From: Hyaloraphidium curvatum | Lineage: Eukaryota > Monoblepharomycota > Hyaloraphidiomycetes > Hyaloraphidiales > Hyaloraphidiaceae | NCBI GenBank assembly: GCA_025558095.1 | Contig: JAIVFI010000001.1 | Coordinates: forward strand, 1,440,501-1,504,500 | Reading direction: 5' to 3' | DNA: 64,000 nt | Shown here: piece by piece, positions 32,782-41,918 of the stretch | Numbering within the stretch: the first letter of the stretch is position 1 | Layout: each line of letters begins with the position of its first letter | Notes under the pieces: model-generated | What the model was told of the DNA's origin: nothing | What the model saw: the letters and a program-made list of their open reading frames with translations, nothing else | Database searches by the model: none | Program-made: the position numbers and the translations under genes

Positions 32782-34872
32782 ATGGCCGACGCTGCTTCCG
32801 AGCGTGCGCCGCTGCTCGGCGGGGCGGCGGCGCCCGACGGGCCGGCGGACGAGGCGGCGGTGCGGGACGCGTTCACGCCGCGGCGCACGTCGGAGCTCGT
32901 CGAACAGGTCATGGGACTCGTGGCCAAGGAAATCACCGAATCGTTCGCGACGCTGGACGATGCGCTCGAGGGCGAGCCGGCGGTCGGCCCCGAGGGCGCC
33001 GCCGAGGCGGTCGTCGCGTCGGCCAGCGGCGCCGCGGTGTACGTGTCGCTGTGCGCCATGAAGCGCTTCCAGGACCGCTCGCACGCGCCGATCGAGACGA
33101 TGCCCGACGCCGGCGCCGGCTGGCCGCCGGACCTGCTGTGGAGCCGCGCCCGGTTCGCGGAGCTGGTCGCGATCGCGGCGCTCGAGGCGCTCATCGCGAA
33201 ACACGGCACGCGGGAGGCCATACTCGAGTCGCTGTGCGCGCTGTACCCCAAGGAGGAGGAGCCGGCCGAGGCCGGCGCCAGCGTGGCAAGGAAGCTCGGC
33301 GACTACGAGGGCGAGAACGCCATACTGCAGGGCGCCCAGTGCGGCGCCAACAAGTTTGTCGGCCAAGCGGCCGTGACCATGGCGTGGGCCTCCTGGTGGC
33401 TGCCCGATTGGCGTTCATTTGCTCACTTGCTGCCTGCCTCCCAGCGTCGACTGGATCTGGTCCGGCACGGTCTGCTTCGCGGGCTCCGCCGCCGGCCCCG
33501 ACGGCGTCGTCCACCCTCTCTACACCCCCGTCCTCAAGAGCAGCGACTTTGGTCTGAGCGCCCTGGCCTCGGGCAACGGCCGGCTGCGCGTGCCGGCCAA
33601 CGGCCGCTTCGCCGCCCGCATCCTCCTCGCGACCTTCATCGGCCTCTACACCTACGTGCTTGCCAACCGCACCGAGACGCCCGGGCCGGCCGAGTGGGCC
33701 ATGATGCTGTTTGCCCTGTCGTACGCGCTGGCCGAGCTGGGGCAGATCGCGCAGCTGGGGCTGGGGCTCTACGTGGCCGACTTCTGGAACGACGTGGACC
33801 TCGTCCTCTGGTGGGTCGCTTCTGGCCCGAATATTACCCCCTACGGGTGTTCATGCGGCGCCTTTGTGCCAGGGGAACGTTCATCGGCTGCGCCTGCATC
33901 CGTATCTACTCGCTCCTGCGCCCGGCCCCCCCGGGGGACCCCGACGACGGCACCTCCCCCTCCGACACCTACTACGACTTCCTCTCCTTCGCCGCCGTCC
34001 CCCTGTGGCTCCGCGTCCTCAGCGCCTTCTCCGAGATCCCCTTCGTCGCGACCACCCTGATGACCGTGCGCCGGGTGCTCCGCGACACGCGGCTCTTTTT
34101 GATCCTGCTGATCCCGCTGTGCGTGGGGTTCTCGCAGGCCCTGCGGGGGCTGGATCCCAAGGGCAAGGCGGGGATGGGGTTCTGGGGGGTGTTTTTCCTG
34201 CTCATGAGGGGGTTCATCGGGGATCTGGACTTTGACGCCGCGCAGGCGTTCCACCCTTTCTGGGGCCCGGTGTTCTACGGCTCCTTTGTCGCCATCGGGT
34301 GCGTTGCCTGCGGTGCAGATCACTCGTGGCGGATCCAGCTGACCTCCCTTCATTCCACCAGCTACATCATCCTGGGCAACCTGCTCGTCGCCATCTACTG
34401 GGAATCCTACTACGCCGCCCTCGCCGACGCCGGCTACCGCTTCCGCCTGCAGCGCATCCTCGCGGCCCTGGAGCTCGGCGACCTCGGCACCCCGCGGCCG
34501 TTCCCGCCGCCCTTCAACCTGCTCGAGCTGGTGCTTGTCAAGCCCGCCGTGCTGGTGTTTGGGCGGGGGGGCGAGACGTGGGCGAGGGCGGTGTGGTGGG
34601 TCGCGTGCGCGCCGGTGCATTTGCTGGTGGCGCTCAAGGAGGAGGTGGTGCGGCCGGCGGTCGCGGCCGCCGCGGAGGGGGGGCCTGCGGCGGCCAAGGA
34701 GGCGGATGCGGCGCCCGCGGAGGAGGAGGAAGGGAAGGCTTCGCCCGTGGCGGAGTTTGCGGACCGCCTGGTGGCCGCGCTCGCGCTGGACCGCGCGCAG
34801 GCGGATCGGCTGGTGGCGCTGCACGACGCCGAGGTCGCGGAGCGGAAGAAGGAGATCGCGCCGGCCAGCTAG
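32782..34872 (+). CDS. YVC1: TRP-type cation channel, YVC1-like (four exons, 634 aa)
   Basis: Exons are 32782-33383, 33445-33810, 33873-34298 and 34362-34872, with introns of 61, 62 and 63 nt. The soluble acidic N-terminal region ends around IWSGTVCFAG. Transmembrane helices follow (FAARILLATFIGLYTYVLA, MMLFALSYALAELGQIAQL, LFLILLIPLCVGFSQALRG). A pore region lies near FFLLMRGFIGDLDFDAAQAF, and the last helix is VFYGSFVAIGYIILGNLLVA, whose Gly codon is split by intron 3. The C-terminal tail is acidic and then charged. The layout matches fungal TRPY/Yvc1 channels, which release vacuolar Ca2+ on osmotic shock or stretch. This supports a fungal source. Confidence 0.85.
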   Translation: MADAASERAPLLGGAAAPDGPADEAAVRDAFTPRRTSELVEQVMGLVAKEITESFATLDDALEGEPAVGPEGAAEAVVASASGAAVYVSLCAMKRFQDRSHAPIETMPDAGAGWPPDLLWSRARFAELVAIAALEALIAKHGTREAILESLCALYPKEEEPAEAGASVARKLGDYEGENAILQGAQCGANKFVGQAAVTMAWASWWLPDWRSFAHLLPASQRRLDLVRHGLLRGLRRRPRRRRPPSLHPRPQEQRLWSERPGLGQRPAARAGQRPLRRPHPPRDLHRPLHLRACQPHRDARAGRVGHDAVCPVVRAGRAGADRAAGAGALRGRLLERRGPRPLVGRFWPEYYPLRVFMRRLCARGTFIGCACIRIYSLLRPAPPGDPDDGTSPSDTYYDFLSFAAVPLWLRVLSAFSEIPFVATTLMTVRRVLRDTRLFLILLIPLCVGFSQALRGLDPKGKAGMGFWGVFFLLMRGFIGDLDFDAAQAFHPFWGPVFYGSFVAIGCVACGADHSWRIQLTSLHSTSYIILGNLLVAIYWESYYAALADAGYRFRLQRILAALELGDLGTPRPFPPPFNLLELVLVKPAVLVFGRGGETWARAVWWVACAPVHLLVALKEEVVRPAVAAAAEGGPAAAKEADAAPAEEEEGKASPVAEFADRLVAALALDRAQADRLVALHDAEVAERKKEIAPAS

Positions 34873-34986
34873 GGATAAGGAAGTGGTGCGCAAAACTATG
34901 TAACGGCGCCCGAAGCTACTGGGGTATACATGCGTTCGTCAGATGCAGTTCCAAATGCAGGTCGCGTCCGCCAGGCACCCGATCCA

Positions 34987-36054
34987 TCACAGGCCTCCCG
35001 AATCCGCCTTTACAAGCGGCCGCACCTCTTCCCTCACCCCCGGTCCTGCGCCCCCCTCCTTGGCCACCTTGGCCCCCAACGCCACCGTCCACACCCCCGC
35101 CACCACCAGCGCGCTCCCCCCCATCCCCACCGCGTCCGGCCGCCCCATCCCCAGCGCGCCTTGCGCCGCGTACACCAGCGGGTTCGACAGCGTCCCGACG
35201 ACCAGCACGTGCGTCGCGGGCAGGTCGCTTAGCGCGCGGAGCATCGCCGTGTGGCCCGAGAGGGTGGCGGCCACGGAAGCCAGGAGGAGGGCGAACTGGT
35301 ACGGGGAGGGGCGGGCGGCGGTGCGGATGCCCGAGGCGAGGAACCACGGCACGCCGATGGCCAGCTGCCCGGCGAGCATGGCGAGGATGAGGTGGTCGTT
35401 GGTCAGCAGGGAGCGCTTGTCCGCGTCCTCGGCCTTTTCCGCCGCCGCGCGCTGCTCGGCGATCGTGCGCGCGTGCACCGACATGACGGCCGCCTTGAGC
35501 GAGGTGAAGACGGCCAGGAAGACGTAGAAGGGGTAGTACGGGTCGGCCAGGGAGGGCGGCAGCGCCTCGGGCCCGCCGTGCATGGCGGTCCTGCCCGCCT
35601 CTGCCAGGCCGAGGAACGACGGCCGCGAAATGAGCGCCATCCCGGACAGACACAGCGCGAGGGCGAGCAGGGTCGGACCCGTCGGCCTCTCGCGCCACGC
35701 GGCCCACTCGAGGGCGGCGGCCAGCACGGGCGACGAGTTGCAGAGCACGTGGGCGTCGCCCACGGGCAGGTGCGAGAGGGAGAGCGTCAGCGTGACGATC
35801 GACGAGCCGTAGACGGCGGCGCGGAAGGCGAGCGCCGCGAGGTGGCCGGCCGGCAGGAGCGGCACGCCGCCGGAGCGCATGCGGCGCGCCAGCAGCGAGA
35901 ACGCGATCGCCGCGCGCGCGACGATGAGCGCCGACGGGTGCGCCGCCGACGACGCGAGGTACAGCGAGATCGACAGCGAGAGCGCCGCCGACGCGGCCGC
36001 CGCCACGGCCGCGAGCGCGACCCCGCGCGCCGCGGTGCCGCCGGCAGGAAACAT
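34987..36054 (-). CDS. EamA/DMT-superfamily transporter (355 aa)
   Basis: The start is the ATG at 36054 (MFPAGGTAARGVAL); the frame continues upstream only from a TTG. About ten hydrophobic helices in two EamA-type halves are visible (GVALAAVAAAASAALSLSI, LPVGDAHVLCNSSPVLAAAL; then LAMLAGQLAIGVPWFLA, LPATHVLVVGTLSNPLVYA). Relatives include drug/metabolite exporters and nucleotide-sugar-like carriers in the plasma membrane or Golgi; the solute is unknown. Convergent with the channel gene (114 nt between stops). Confidence 0.82.
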   Translation of the reverse strand: MFPAGGTAARGVALAAVAAAASAALSLSISLYLASSAAHPSALIVARAAIAFSLLARRMRSGGVPLLPAGHLAALAFRAAVYGSSIVTLTLSLSHLPVGDAHVLCNSSPVLAAALEWAAWRERPTGPTLLALALCLSGMALISRPSFLGLAEAGRTAMHGGPEALPPSLADPYYPFYVFLAVFTSLKAAVMSVHARTIAEQRAAAEKAEDADKRSLLTNDHLILAMLAGQLAIGVPWFLASGIRTAARPSPYQFALLLASVAATLSGHTAMLRALSDLPATHVLVVGTLSNPLVYAAQGALGMGRPDAVGMGGSALVVAGVWTVALGAKVAKEGGAGPGVREEVRPLVKADSGGL

Positions 36055-37668
36055 GGCCGCCGGTCGGCGCACGAACGAGCCGGGTACGTCTTCCTGGCGC
36101 GCCGTAGACGGGAAGGGAGGGTTCGAGGGATCGAGATGAAGAAAGGGCAGCACAGCCAGCGACCGGTCCCTCGAGCCCTCGGCCCGAGCAGAATCGGGCT
36201 GGTCGCTCTTCGATCCAGCGCTGCAAGTGGCCCATATGGTCAACGTTCATAGCCGAGCTTCAGAACTCGACGTCCCCAGGGGCATGAAGTCCGGCGATGC
36301 GGGGTCGGCCGCCGATCCCATCACCGTGAAAGGGGACGGTCCGTTCCGCGCGAATGTGCTAGAGGCCATCGAGTCCATGTCGTCCCGGTCCAATAACCTC
36401 GGATGCTCGAGGGCGAGCGTCCGACTGTAGCAGTGGGTGATCGCACTCGACAGGTCCGCGGCTCCCGCGCGCCTCAAGACGATTTAGGCTTACAACCGGA
36501 GGCATTAGATTTTGCATGTGACCTTCTGCCAATTGGGACCGATACCTTGAAAACGCAGAATCAGCCATATCCTTGTTTGAGGTTTTCTTCAAATAATGCT
36601 TAGTCTGCGCAATGAGAGCTTCCCTCTTTACTTGTGGCTTGTTTAAATCTGCACCCCGTTTGAGCTTCCAAATGTTGGATCGCAAAATGCGGATCAAAAG
36701 ATACAAGAAACTGATGGAGATCTGGTCTTTCTAGGAACTCCTCGAATACAGGGTAAACCCAGCGCATGTATTGTGGAGATTTGTAGAATAAGTAAGGCCG
36801 CAGAGCAGAAAAAGACTGAGAAAGCACGGCGACCACCGGCAACCGGTCGAGCGAGGCGGCGAGGTCCGGGGTGAATGGGAACCCGGGGCCGGAGACCACG
36901 GGGTGCTCCACCCGGTCGAGCCAGCGCGAGTCGAAGCTGTTCACGGCCCCCGCTTCCTCCGAGGCGGAGCATATCGGCAATGTCAGGTCGGGGATCATGA
37001 AAGGATCGCGAAGCAGCCCCACTCATCCAAACGCGCGCTTGCACTGGTTCGAAAGCAAAGCTGCGCAATCGCTCGAAAGCAGACGCCTGTGGACGTGGTG
37101 CGCTGCGGCGCGCGATCGACCCAGTCCCCGGGGGACGATGCGGCATGAACAGGAGATGGACGGGCTCACATCACGTTGGAAATGATATCCAGCATCACTA
37201 GGCTCGCAAGCCAGCGATCGAGCCTTGCTCGTACCATTCCCGGAGGATGCAGTGCCCGTGATGAGCTGCTCCGTCGGCGTCAGCGCACCGCACGACGGTG
37301 ACACAGCGGGGAGGCGCCATTGCGCGAGCGGCGCAAGCGGTTCAGACCGGCTACGTCGGAAAGTTTTCGCGGCGACCCCGCCCTGCTCCGACGCGTACCC
37401 GCGGTTTTGCGCGCAGAAGAGCGGCGCCTTTGCCCGCGCGCTGACTCACCGGGATCGCGTCGCCCATCCAGGCCCTGCTCCGGCCGAGGTTGCGCACCGT
37501 GTCGTGTACAGTGGGGTGATGCAAAGTCGGGCGGTTCACGCTGCTGTGTCGCGGTCCCGATGCGCCGGCGGTGCGATTACGATTCAGGCATCTGGGCCTG
37601 GATCGCAAGGGACCGCATGACTCAAGCACCCGAAACAAACAATCTCGCCGCCGGAGCTCCCTGCAGCG
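36055..37668. other. Intergenic region, 1.6 kb, partly less GC-rich
   Basis: Separates the divergent transporter and Cys-rich genes. A stretch at about 36480-36800 is visibly richer in A/T than the rest of the window and holds a doubtful minus-strand ORF (listed separately). No RNA gene seen. Confidence 0.4.
36600..36998 (-). CDS. Hypothetical ORF (132 aa), doubtful
   Basis: The ORF runs from an ATG at 36998 to a TGA ending at 36600. The first 100 residues look protein-like (LDRLPVVAVLSQSFSALRPY, RWVYPVFEEFLERPDLHQFL), after which a second frame at 36359-36706 also reads plausibly. It could be the remnant of a degraded gene or an exon of an unresolved one. No family recognised. Confidence 0.22.
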   Translation of the reverse strand: MIPDLTLPICSASEEAGAVNSFDSRWLDRVEHPVVSGPGFPFTPDLAASLDRLPVVAVLSQSFSALRPYLFYKSPQYMRWVYPVFEEFLERPDLHQFLVSFDPHFAIQHLEAQTGCRFKQATSKEGSSHCAD

Positions 37669-38470
37669 ATGGGCAAAGCATTGCCGCTGAGCCTCTTTCT
37701 CTTGGCCGTCGCCGCCGCCTCCGGGGCGCTCGCGAGGTGGGCGCGCCGCCGCTGTTGCCCGCCACCGTCCTCACCTGTCCCCGTCCGCCCGCCCGATCCC
37801 CTGTCGGCTGCTCTCGCCCGCTGCGTTCCCACAGCCCCGTCGAGCAGCGCGGGCTTTCGGTGACCTTTGCGCCGTCGTGCGCCGCCTGTGCCGCCGACAC
37901 CTTCTGGTGGGTCGTCCGAGCCGCCCGCCTGCCCACCTCCCGACCAACCGCCCGCCCGCCCCCCCCCCCAGCGAGTACGGCTACCCCGGCACCCCGGCCG
38001 ACTCGATCGCCTGCGTTGCCGGCGGCTCGCTCAGGCAGCTTTACCGCCGCTACGACACGGGCAACGAGTGCCCCGACGTGGAGCAGGACGAGCTCACCTA
38101 CTTCCCCGTCGGGTCGCAGCTCTGCCCCGCCGGCGCCCAATCCGCCCAGGCGTGCGACACCTCCACGGGCAGTTTTGCCACGGGGTCGTCGGCCAGCGGC
38201 ACCTGCCAGGAGAACGGCGCGGGCCACGTGTGCTGCGCCGTCGGCTCCGCCCTCGCGGCCGTCTGCGAGGGGTGGCAGCCCGATTCCAAGCTGTGCGTCA
38301 CGTCCGTCGGCGGAGGCCTGGCCGTCAACCCCGTGGGGATCACCGAGGCCATGCAGTGCGACTTTGGCACCGGGGTCGTGGGCTCCGGGACGGGGGTGTG
38401 CTTCATTGGGTCCGCCGATCCCGTCGCGGGGTATATTGCGGGGTGCTGCCAGACGAGCGGGGGGCAGTGA
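37669..38470 (+). CDS. Secreted Cys-rich protein (three exons, 212 aa)
   Basis: Exons are 37669-37736, 37835-37906 and 37972-38470. The first exon is little more than a signal peptide (MGKALPLSLFLLAVAAASGA). The mature protein has many spaced Cys (APSCAACAADTFC, DSIACVAGGSLRQLY, HVCCAVGSALAAVC, AGCCQTSGGQ). Acceptor choice in intron 1 was fixed by frame; another acceptor leads to an early stop. A second intron is bounded by a long C run just before its AG. A small disulfide-rich extracellular protein; function unknown. Similar in style, though not clearly homologous, to the genes at 21.9 and 46.6 kb. Confidence 0.72.
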
Positions 38471-38938
38471 TTCCGCTGCGCCGTTCGGAGCACGTCGTCG
38501 ACTTTCGTAAACCAGCGCATGCCCCGACGGGCATGACCTGCAGCTAAACCAGAGGTACAGGGCTTCCAGTGTACACGGGGGAAAGAACATCCTCGCCCTC
38601 ATCGACGGGATCCCTGGGGGCGGAACCGAACTATCCTCGTTCTGACATGTATGAATCGGAATTCGGAGACTGCGTGAGATTCTAGGCGATTCGGCGGGAT
38701 TCCTGGGCTAGGAAGACCGATCCGCGCCAGTCGTTGGGGCACTGCCGGCACGGATCCCGCGAATCCTGCCCACTTATCGCCGAATCCACTCCTCGGCACC
38801 ATCTTCCGCCTGCCGAGGTTCTCCGGGATGCAGGTAGCCGGTCGGACCGGGCGGGATCCGCGCGCGGGAAAATCGGAGCGTTTCGTCGCTGCCCTTGCTC
38901 TCCAAACATTACGCAAACGTCTCCCGGCCGAGCGCGGG
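38471..38938. other. Intergenic spacer upstream of SDR gene
   Basis: 468 nt with no supported ORF; ends at the TATA box of the SDR gene. Confidence 0.5.
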
Positions 38939-38945
38939 TATAAAA
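38939..38945 (+). promoter_or_regulatory. TATA box of the SDR gene
   Basis: A perfect TATAAAA lies 91 nt before the ATG at 39036, in GC-rich surroundings. This is the best core-promoter match in the window. Confidence 0.7.
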
Positions 38946-39035
38946 CCGGCCGGAAGCTGGCGTGCGGTGCTCCATCAAAGCCATCGAACAGCTTCCCGCC
39001 GCCTTCGACGCCCAGTCTCCGTTGAACGGAAAGCA

Positions 39036-39725
39036 ATGAACGTGCTCGTTTCCGGAGCGACGGGGGAGGTCGGCCGCGGCATCGCCGCCGCCTTCCTCGC
39101 GCGCGGCGCGTCGCGCGTCTTCATCCTCGGTCGCAGCGCCGACAAGCTCGAGGCCGTCAAGCAGAAGCACCTCGGCTCGGACCCCCGCGCGGTGCCAGTG
39201 GCCGCCGACTACTCGACCGAGGCCGGCGCCCGCGAGGCCGCCAGGAAGGTGCAGGAGCTGCTGGCGGGGGAGAAGCTCGACCACGTGGTGTCGTCCTCGG
39301 GCCCGTGGTGGCAGGTTCCCTCGCTCGCGGGCATGGACCCCGCCAAGTGGAGGGAGGCGATGGCGGCCAACGTCGACGCGCACTTCTACGCCTACCGCTT
39401 CCTGATCGGCCTCACCAAGGGGAGCTTCCAGATCGTCAACGGCGCCGCCAAGGACGGCCTCCCCGGGATCGGGCTGACGGGGATCACGGCCAACGCCGTG
39501 GACGGCTTCGCGCGCGTCGCCGCGCACGAGGCCAAGCGCGGGGGCGGGGCCAGGGTGTACAACGTGCTCCTAGCGTCGTCGGTGGGGCATGCCGCGCAGA
39601 GGGGGAGGACGAACGATCCGGCAGAGTACGGGCACGCGTTCGTGGCGATCGCGCTGGGCAAGGCCGGGGGGACCGAGGTGGCGCTGGACGACGCGGCGGC
39701 GGCGAGGCTGATCGCTTCGCTGTGA
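39036..39725 (+). CDS. Short-chain dehydrogenase/reductase-like protein lacking the catalytic Tyr-Lys pair (229 aa)
   Basis: The start is the ATG at 39036 (MNVLVSGATGEVGRGIA), which gives the TGxxxGxG cofactor loop at the very N-terminus. A basic residue pair follows in ILGRSADKLE, suggesting NADP preference. The usual NNAG position reads SSSGPWW, and the region where SDRs have Ser...YxxxK reads GSFQIVNGAAKDG...GITANAVDGF, without a Tyr-x3-Lys. It may therefore bind a dinucleotide without classical catalysis, or use another mechanism. Single exon, cytosolic. Confidence 0.82.
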   Translation: MNVLVSGATGEVGRGIAAAFLARGASRVFILGRSADKLEAVKQKHLGSDPRAVPVAADYSTEAGAREAARKVQELLAGEKLDHVVSSSGPWWQVPSLAGMDPAKWREAMAANVDAHFYAYRFLIGLTKGSFQIVNGAAKDGLPGIGLTGITANAVDGFARVAAHEAKRGGGARVYNVLLASSVGHAAQRGRTNDPAEYGHAFVAIALGKAGGTEVALDDAAAARLIASL

Positions 39726-40035
39726 GCCGAGCATGGTTCGGGGGAGACACCGGGACCGGATGGCAGTCTGTATCAGATCGAATTGAAGTGTGCCAAGGAC
39801 TATGACGCCTTCCCGTCCATCTTCCATCCAAGCATCTTTCCAGCAAATTGGGCAATCTGGAGGACGGATCATTTAAGACTCCGTCGCGATGCTGCTTCTG
39901 CCTGCCTCCCACTCTAGCAGCTGGCCGGCCGGTTTTCGGGATTCCAGCCCGACCGGCCGGCCCGAAGGCAGCCCCCAGCCCGACTCGTCCCTCAATCACA
40001 AGACGTTCCCCTTCCGCGCCGGATCCCCTCCGCCG
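39726..40035. other. Spacer between SDR and URO-D genes
   Basis: 310 nt. The URO-D frame is open back to an ATG at 39889, so part of it may be coding for an N-terminal extension; otherwise nothing seen. Confidence 0.45.
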
Positions 40036-40986
40036 ATGTCCAAACGCGCGCGCGTGCTCTCTCTGCTCGCGGGCGGCCCCGCCGACGCGGTGCCCGCCGC
40101 GTTCTTTGTGCACTTCCCGGAAAACGCGCACTTTGGCGACGCGGCCGCCGACGCGCACCGCGCCTTCTTCCGCGCGACCGACGCCGACGTCGTGAAGGTG
40201 CAGTTCGAGCAGCCCGCGCCGGTCGTGGACCCGCCGGTGCGGGACGCCGCGGACTGGCGGCGGCTGCCCGGCCTCGTCGAGGCGCACTTTGCCCCCACCG
40301 CCGACATAATCGGAAAGCTGTCGGATTTAAAGACCGAGGCGCTGCTCATCGCCACCATCTACTCGCCCTTTATGCACGCCATGCACATGGCCGGCGACGT
40401 CGACCCCGTGCTGCACGCGCAGCAGGACCCCGACGCCGTGCGGGCCGGCCTGCGGACCGCAACACAAAGCACCTGCGCGCTCATCGCCGCCTGCCGCAAG
40501 GCCGGGCTCGACGGGTTCTACCTCTCGACGCAGGGCGGCGAGGCGTTCCGCGCAAACACGCCCGAGGGCCGCGCCTTCTTCGAAGATTTCGTCGTGCCCG
40601 CGGACCTCGAAGCGTGGCGGGCAGCGGAGGGCTGCGCGTTCAACGTGCTGCACATCTGCGAGTACCTCGGCCCTTACGATGACCTCGGGGCGTTCAGGGA
40701 GTACCCCGCGCACGCGGTGAGCTGCCCGCTCAACATCGGGGGGAGGCAGTGGACGGCGGCAGAGGCCGCGGCGTTTTTCGGCAAGCCGTTCGTCGGGGGA
40801 TTGTACCGCAAGGGCATTATTGCGACGGGGACCCCGGAGGAGGCGAGGAGGGCGGCGGAGGAGGTGCTGCGCGGGGCGCCGCCGCGGGGGTTCATGCTGG
40901 GCGCGGACTGCACGGTGCCAGGGGACACACCGTGGGCCAACCTCAGGGCGGCCGTGGATGCAGCGCATGCCGTGAAGCCGAGCTGA
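40036..40986 (+). CDS. Uroporphyrinogen decarboxylase (URO-D) superfamily protein (316 aa)
   Basis: The start chosen is the ATG at 40036 (MSKRARVLSLLAGGPADAVP), which matches the family's usual beginning; an in-frame ATG at 39889 would add 49 Pro/Ser-rich residues. TIM-barrel motifs typical of bacterial URO-D-like proteins are present: LIATIYSPFMHAMHMAG, GLDGFYLSTQGGE, FNVLHICEYLG, FVGGLYRKGIIATG and GFMLGADCTVP. Classical HemE decarboxylates uroporphyrinogen III in haem synthesis, but this branch also includes methylcobamide:CoM methyltransferase-like enzymes. No introns and bacterial resemblance suggest transfer. Probably cytosolic. Confidence 0.88.
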   Translation: MSKRARVLSLLAGGPADAVPAAFFVHFPENAHFGDAAADAHRAFFRATDADVVKVQFEQPAPVVDPPVRDAADWRRLPGLVEAHFAPTADIIGKLSDLKTEALLIATIYSPFMHAMHMAGDVDPVLHAQQDPDAVRAGLRTATQSTCALIAACRKAGLDGFYLSTQGGEAFRANTPEGRAFFEDFVVPADLEAWRAAEGCAFNVLHICEYLGPYDDLGAFREYPAHAVSCPLNIGGRQWTAAEAAAFFGKPFVGGLYRKGIIATGTPEEARRAAEEVLRGAPPRGFMLGADCTVPGDTPWANLRAAVDAAHAVKPS

Positions 40987-41233
40987 TCGTTGGGGACGAA
41001 CCATGCGGTGACCCGTTGGTCTTGAGACCTCTTCGTCGGGTGCCTACCCGTTACTTCAACTTGGCAGATGTGTAGCAATATGTACAAAGAGAATGACCAC
41101 GGAGCCATCCGACTTCAGAAAAGGCTATGGCATTCCCGCTTCCGCGAGCAGAGTGACCGATCCGCTCATGGCATTGGCCCGCCACAACGCCGGCGCAGGA
41201 CCCCAGTGTCCCCAGCCCGGCCCACACGGCAGC

Positions 41234-41464
41234 TCACCGCCTCGCGAGCCACTCGAAATCGTCCTCGATGACGCTCCCGACGGGGCTCCCGTACCACAGC
41301 GACCTCGCGTGCCCCATGACGTCCATCGTCCTCCCCTTGCCCTCGCGGGCGGCGATGCGCTCGAGCCGGCTGTGCCGCTCCCTCTTGTCGAGCCGCACGT
41401 TGTACCCGCGCCGGAGGAGCCACTGGTTGGCGGGGTGCTCGACAATGCTCGGCTGGTTGCCCAT
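41234..41464 (-). CDS. Small hypothetical protein, putative N-myristoylation (76 aa)
   Basis: ATG at 41464 to stop at 41234. The protein begins MGNQPS, a good N-myristoylation context, and is strongly charged afterwards (RGYNVRLDKRERHSRLERIA), ending VIEDDFEWLARR. Charge pattern and a Trp/Tyr-rich core (SLWYGSPVG) make it look like a real small protein, possibly membrane-associated. Family not recognised. Convergent with the URO-D gene. Confidence 0.5.
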   Translation of the reverse strand: MGNQPSIVEHPANQWLLRRGYNVRLDKRERHSRLERIAAREGKGRTMDVMGHARSLWYGSPVGSVIEDDFEWLARR

Positions 41465-41915
41465 CTGCGGTGCGCGGGCTCCGTCAGCGTGGGGCGCCCC
41501 GGTGCACGGCTCGGGTTACCCACGATTCGCGGTTTCTGTTGCTTTTTCGCGCCTTCTCGCGCTGCTCAAAGGGTCGTTTTTGTCAGAGTGCTTTGTTGGT
41601 TTTGAATGTCGTCCGTCAGAGCGGCCGCACGGCAAGTCACAGCTCGGACTTGACTCATCCCAACTCAAACTCGTGGCTCACACAAACTCAAAAGGGCCCG
41701 GATCGTTGGAAGCAAAGACGACAAAATCTTGCGATGCATATCGATGCAGGCCAAGGATATACTATATCTCACTTGTTCTGCATGCCGAGCTAAATGAATC
41801 CAGCTTGACGTGTCCCTGCTGGTGCCAAGCTCCGAGATCGTCGAGGCCAGATTTCCATTCCCATGCACATTGATGCAGGACAACCAAGTTCAATGCATAA
41901 TGCCCGCGCCAGAAT
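41465..41915. other. Spacer upstream of the small hypothetical gene
   Basis: About 450 nt of lower GC, containing near-repeats of CGATGCAGG/TGATGCAGG type (41743 and 41870 areas). No ORF or RNA gene supported. It adjoins the 3' end of the MFS gene. Confidence 0.45.
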
Positions 41916-41918
41916 AGC

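Noticed and set aside
37320-38510. 396-codon plus-strand frame
   Set aside because: It crosses introns of the spliced Cys-rich gene in the wrong phase; the spliced model gives a signal peptide and regular Cys.
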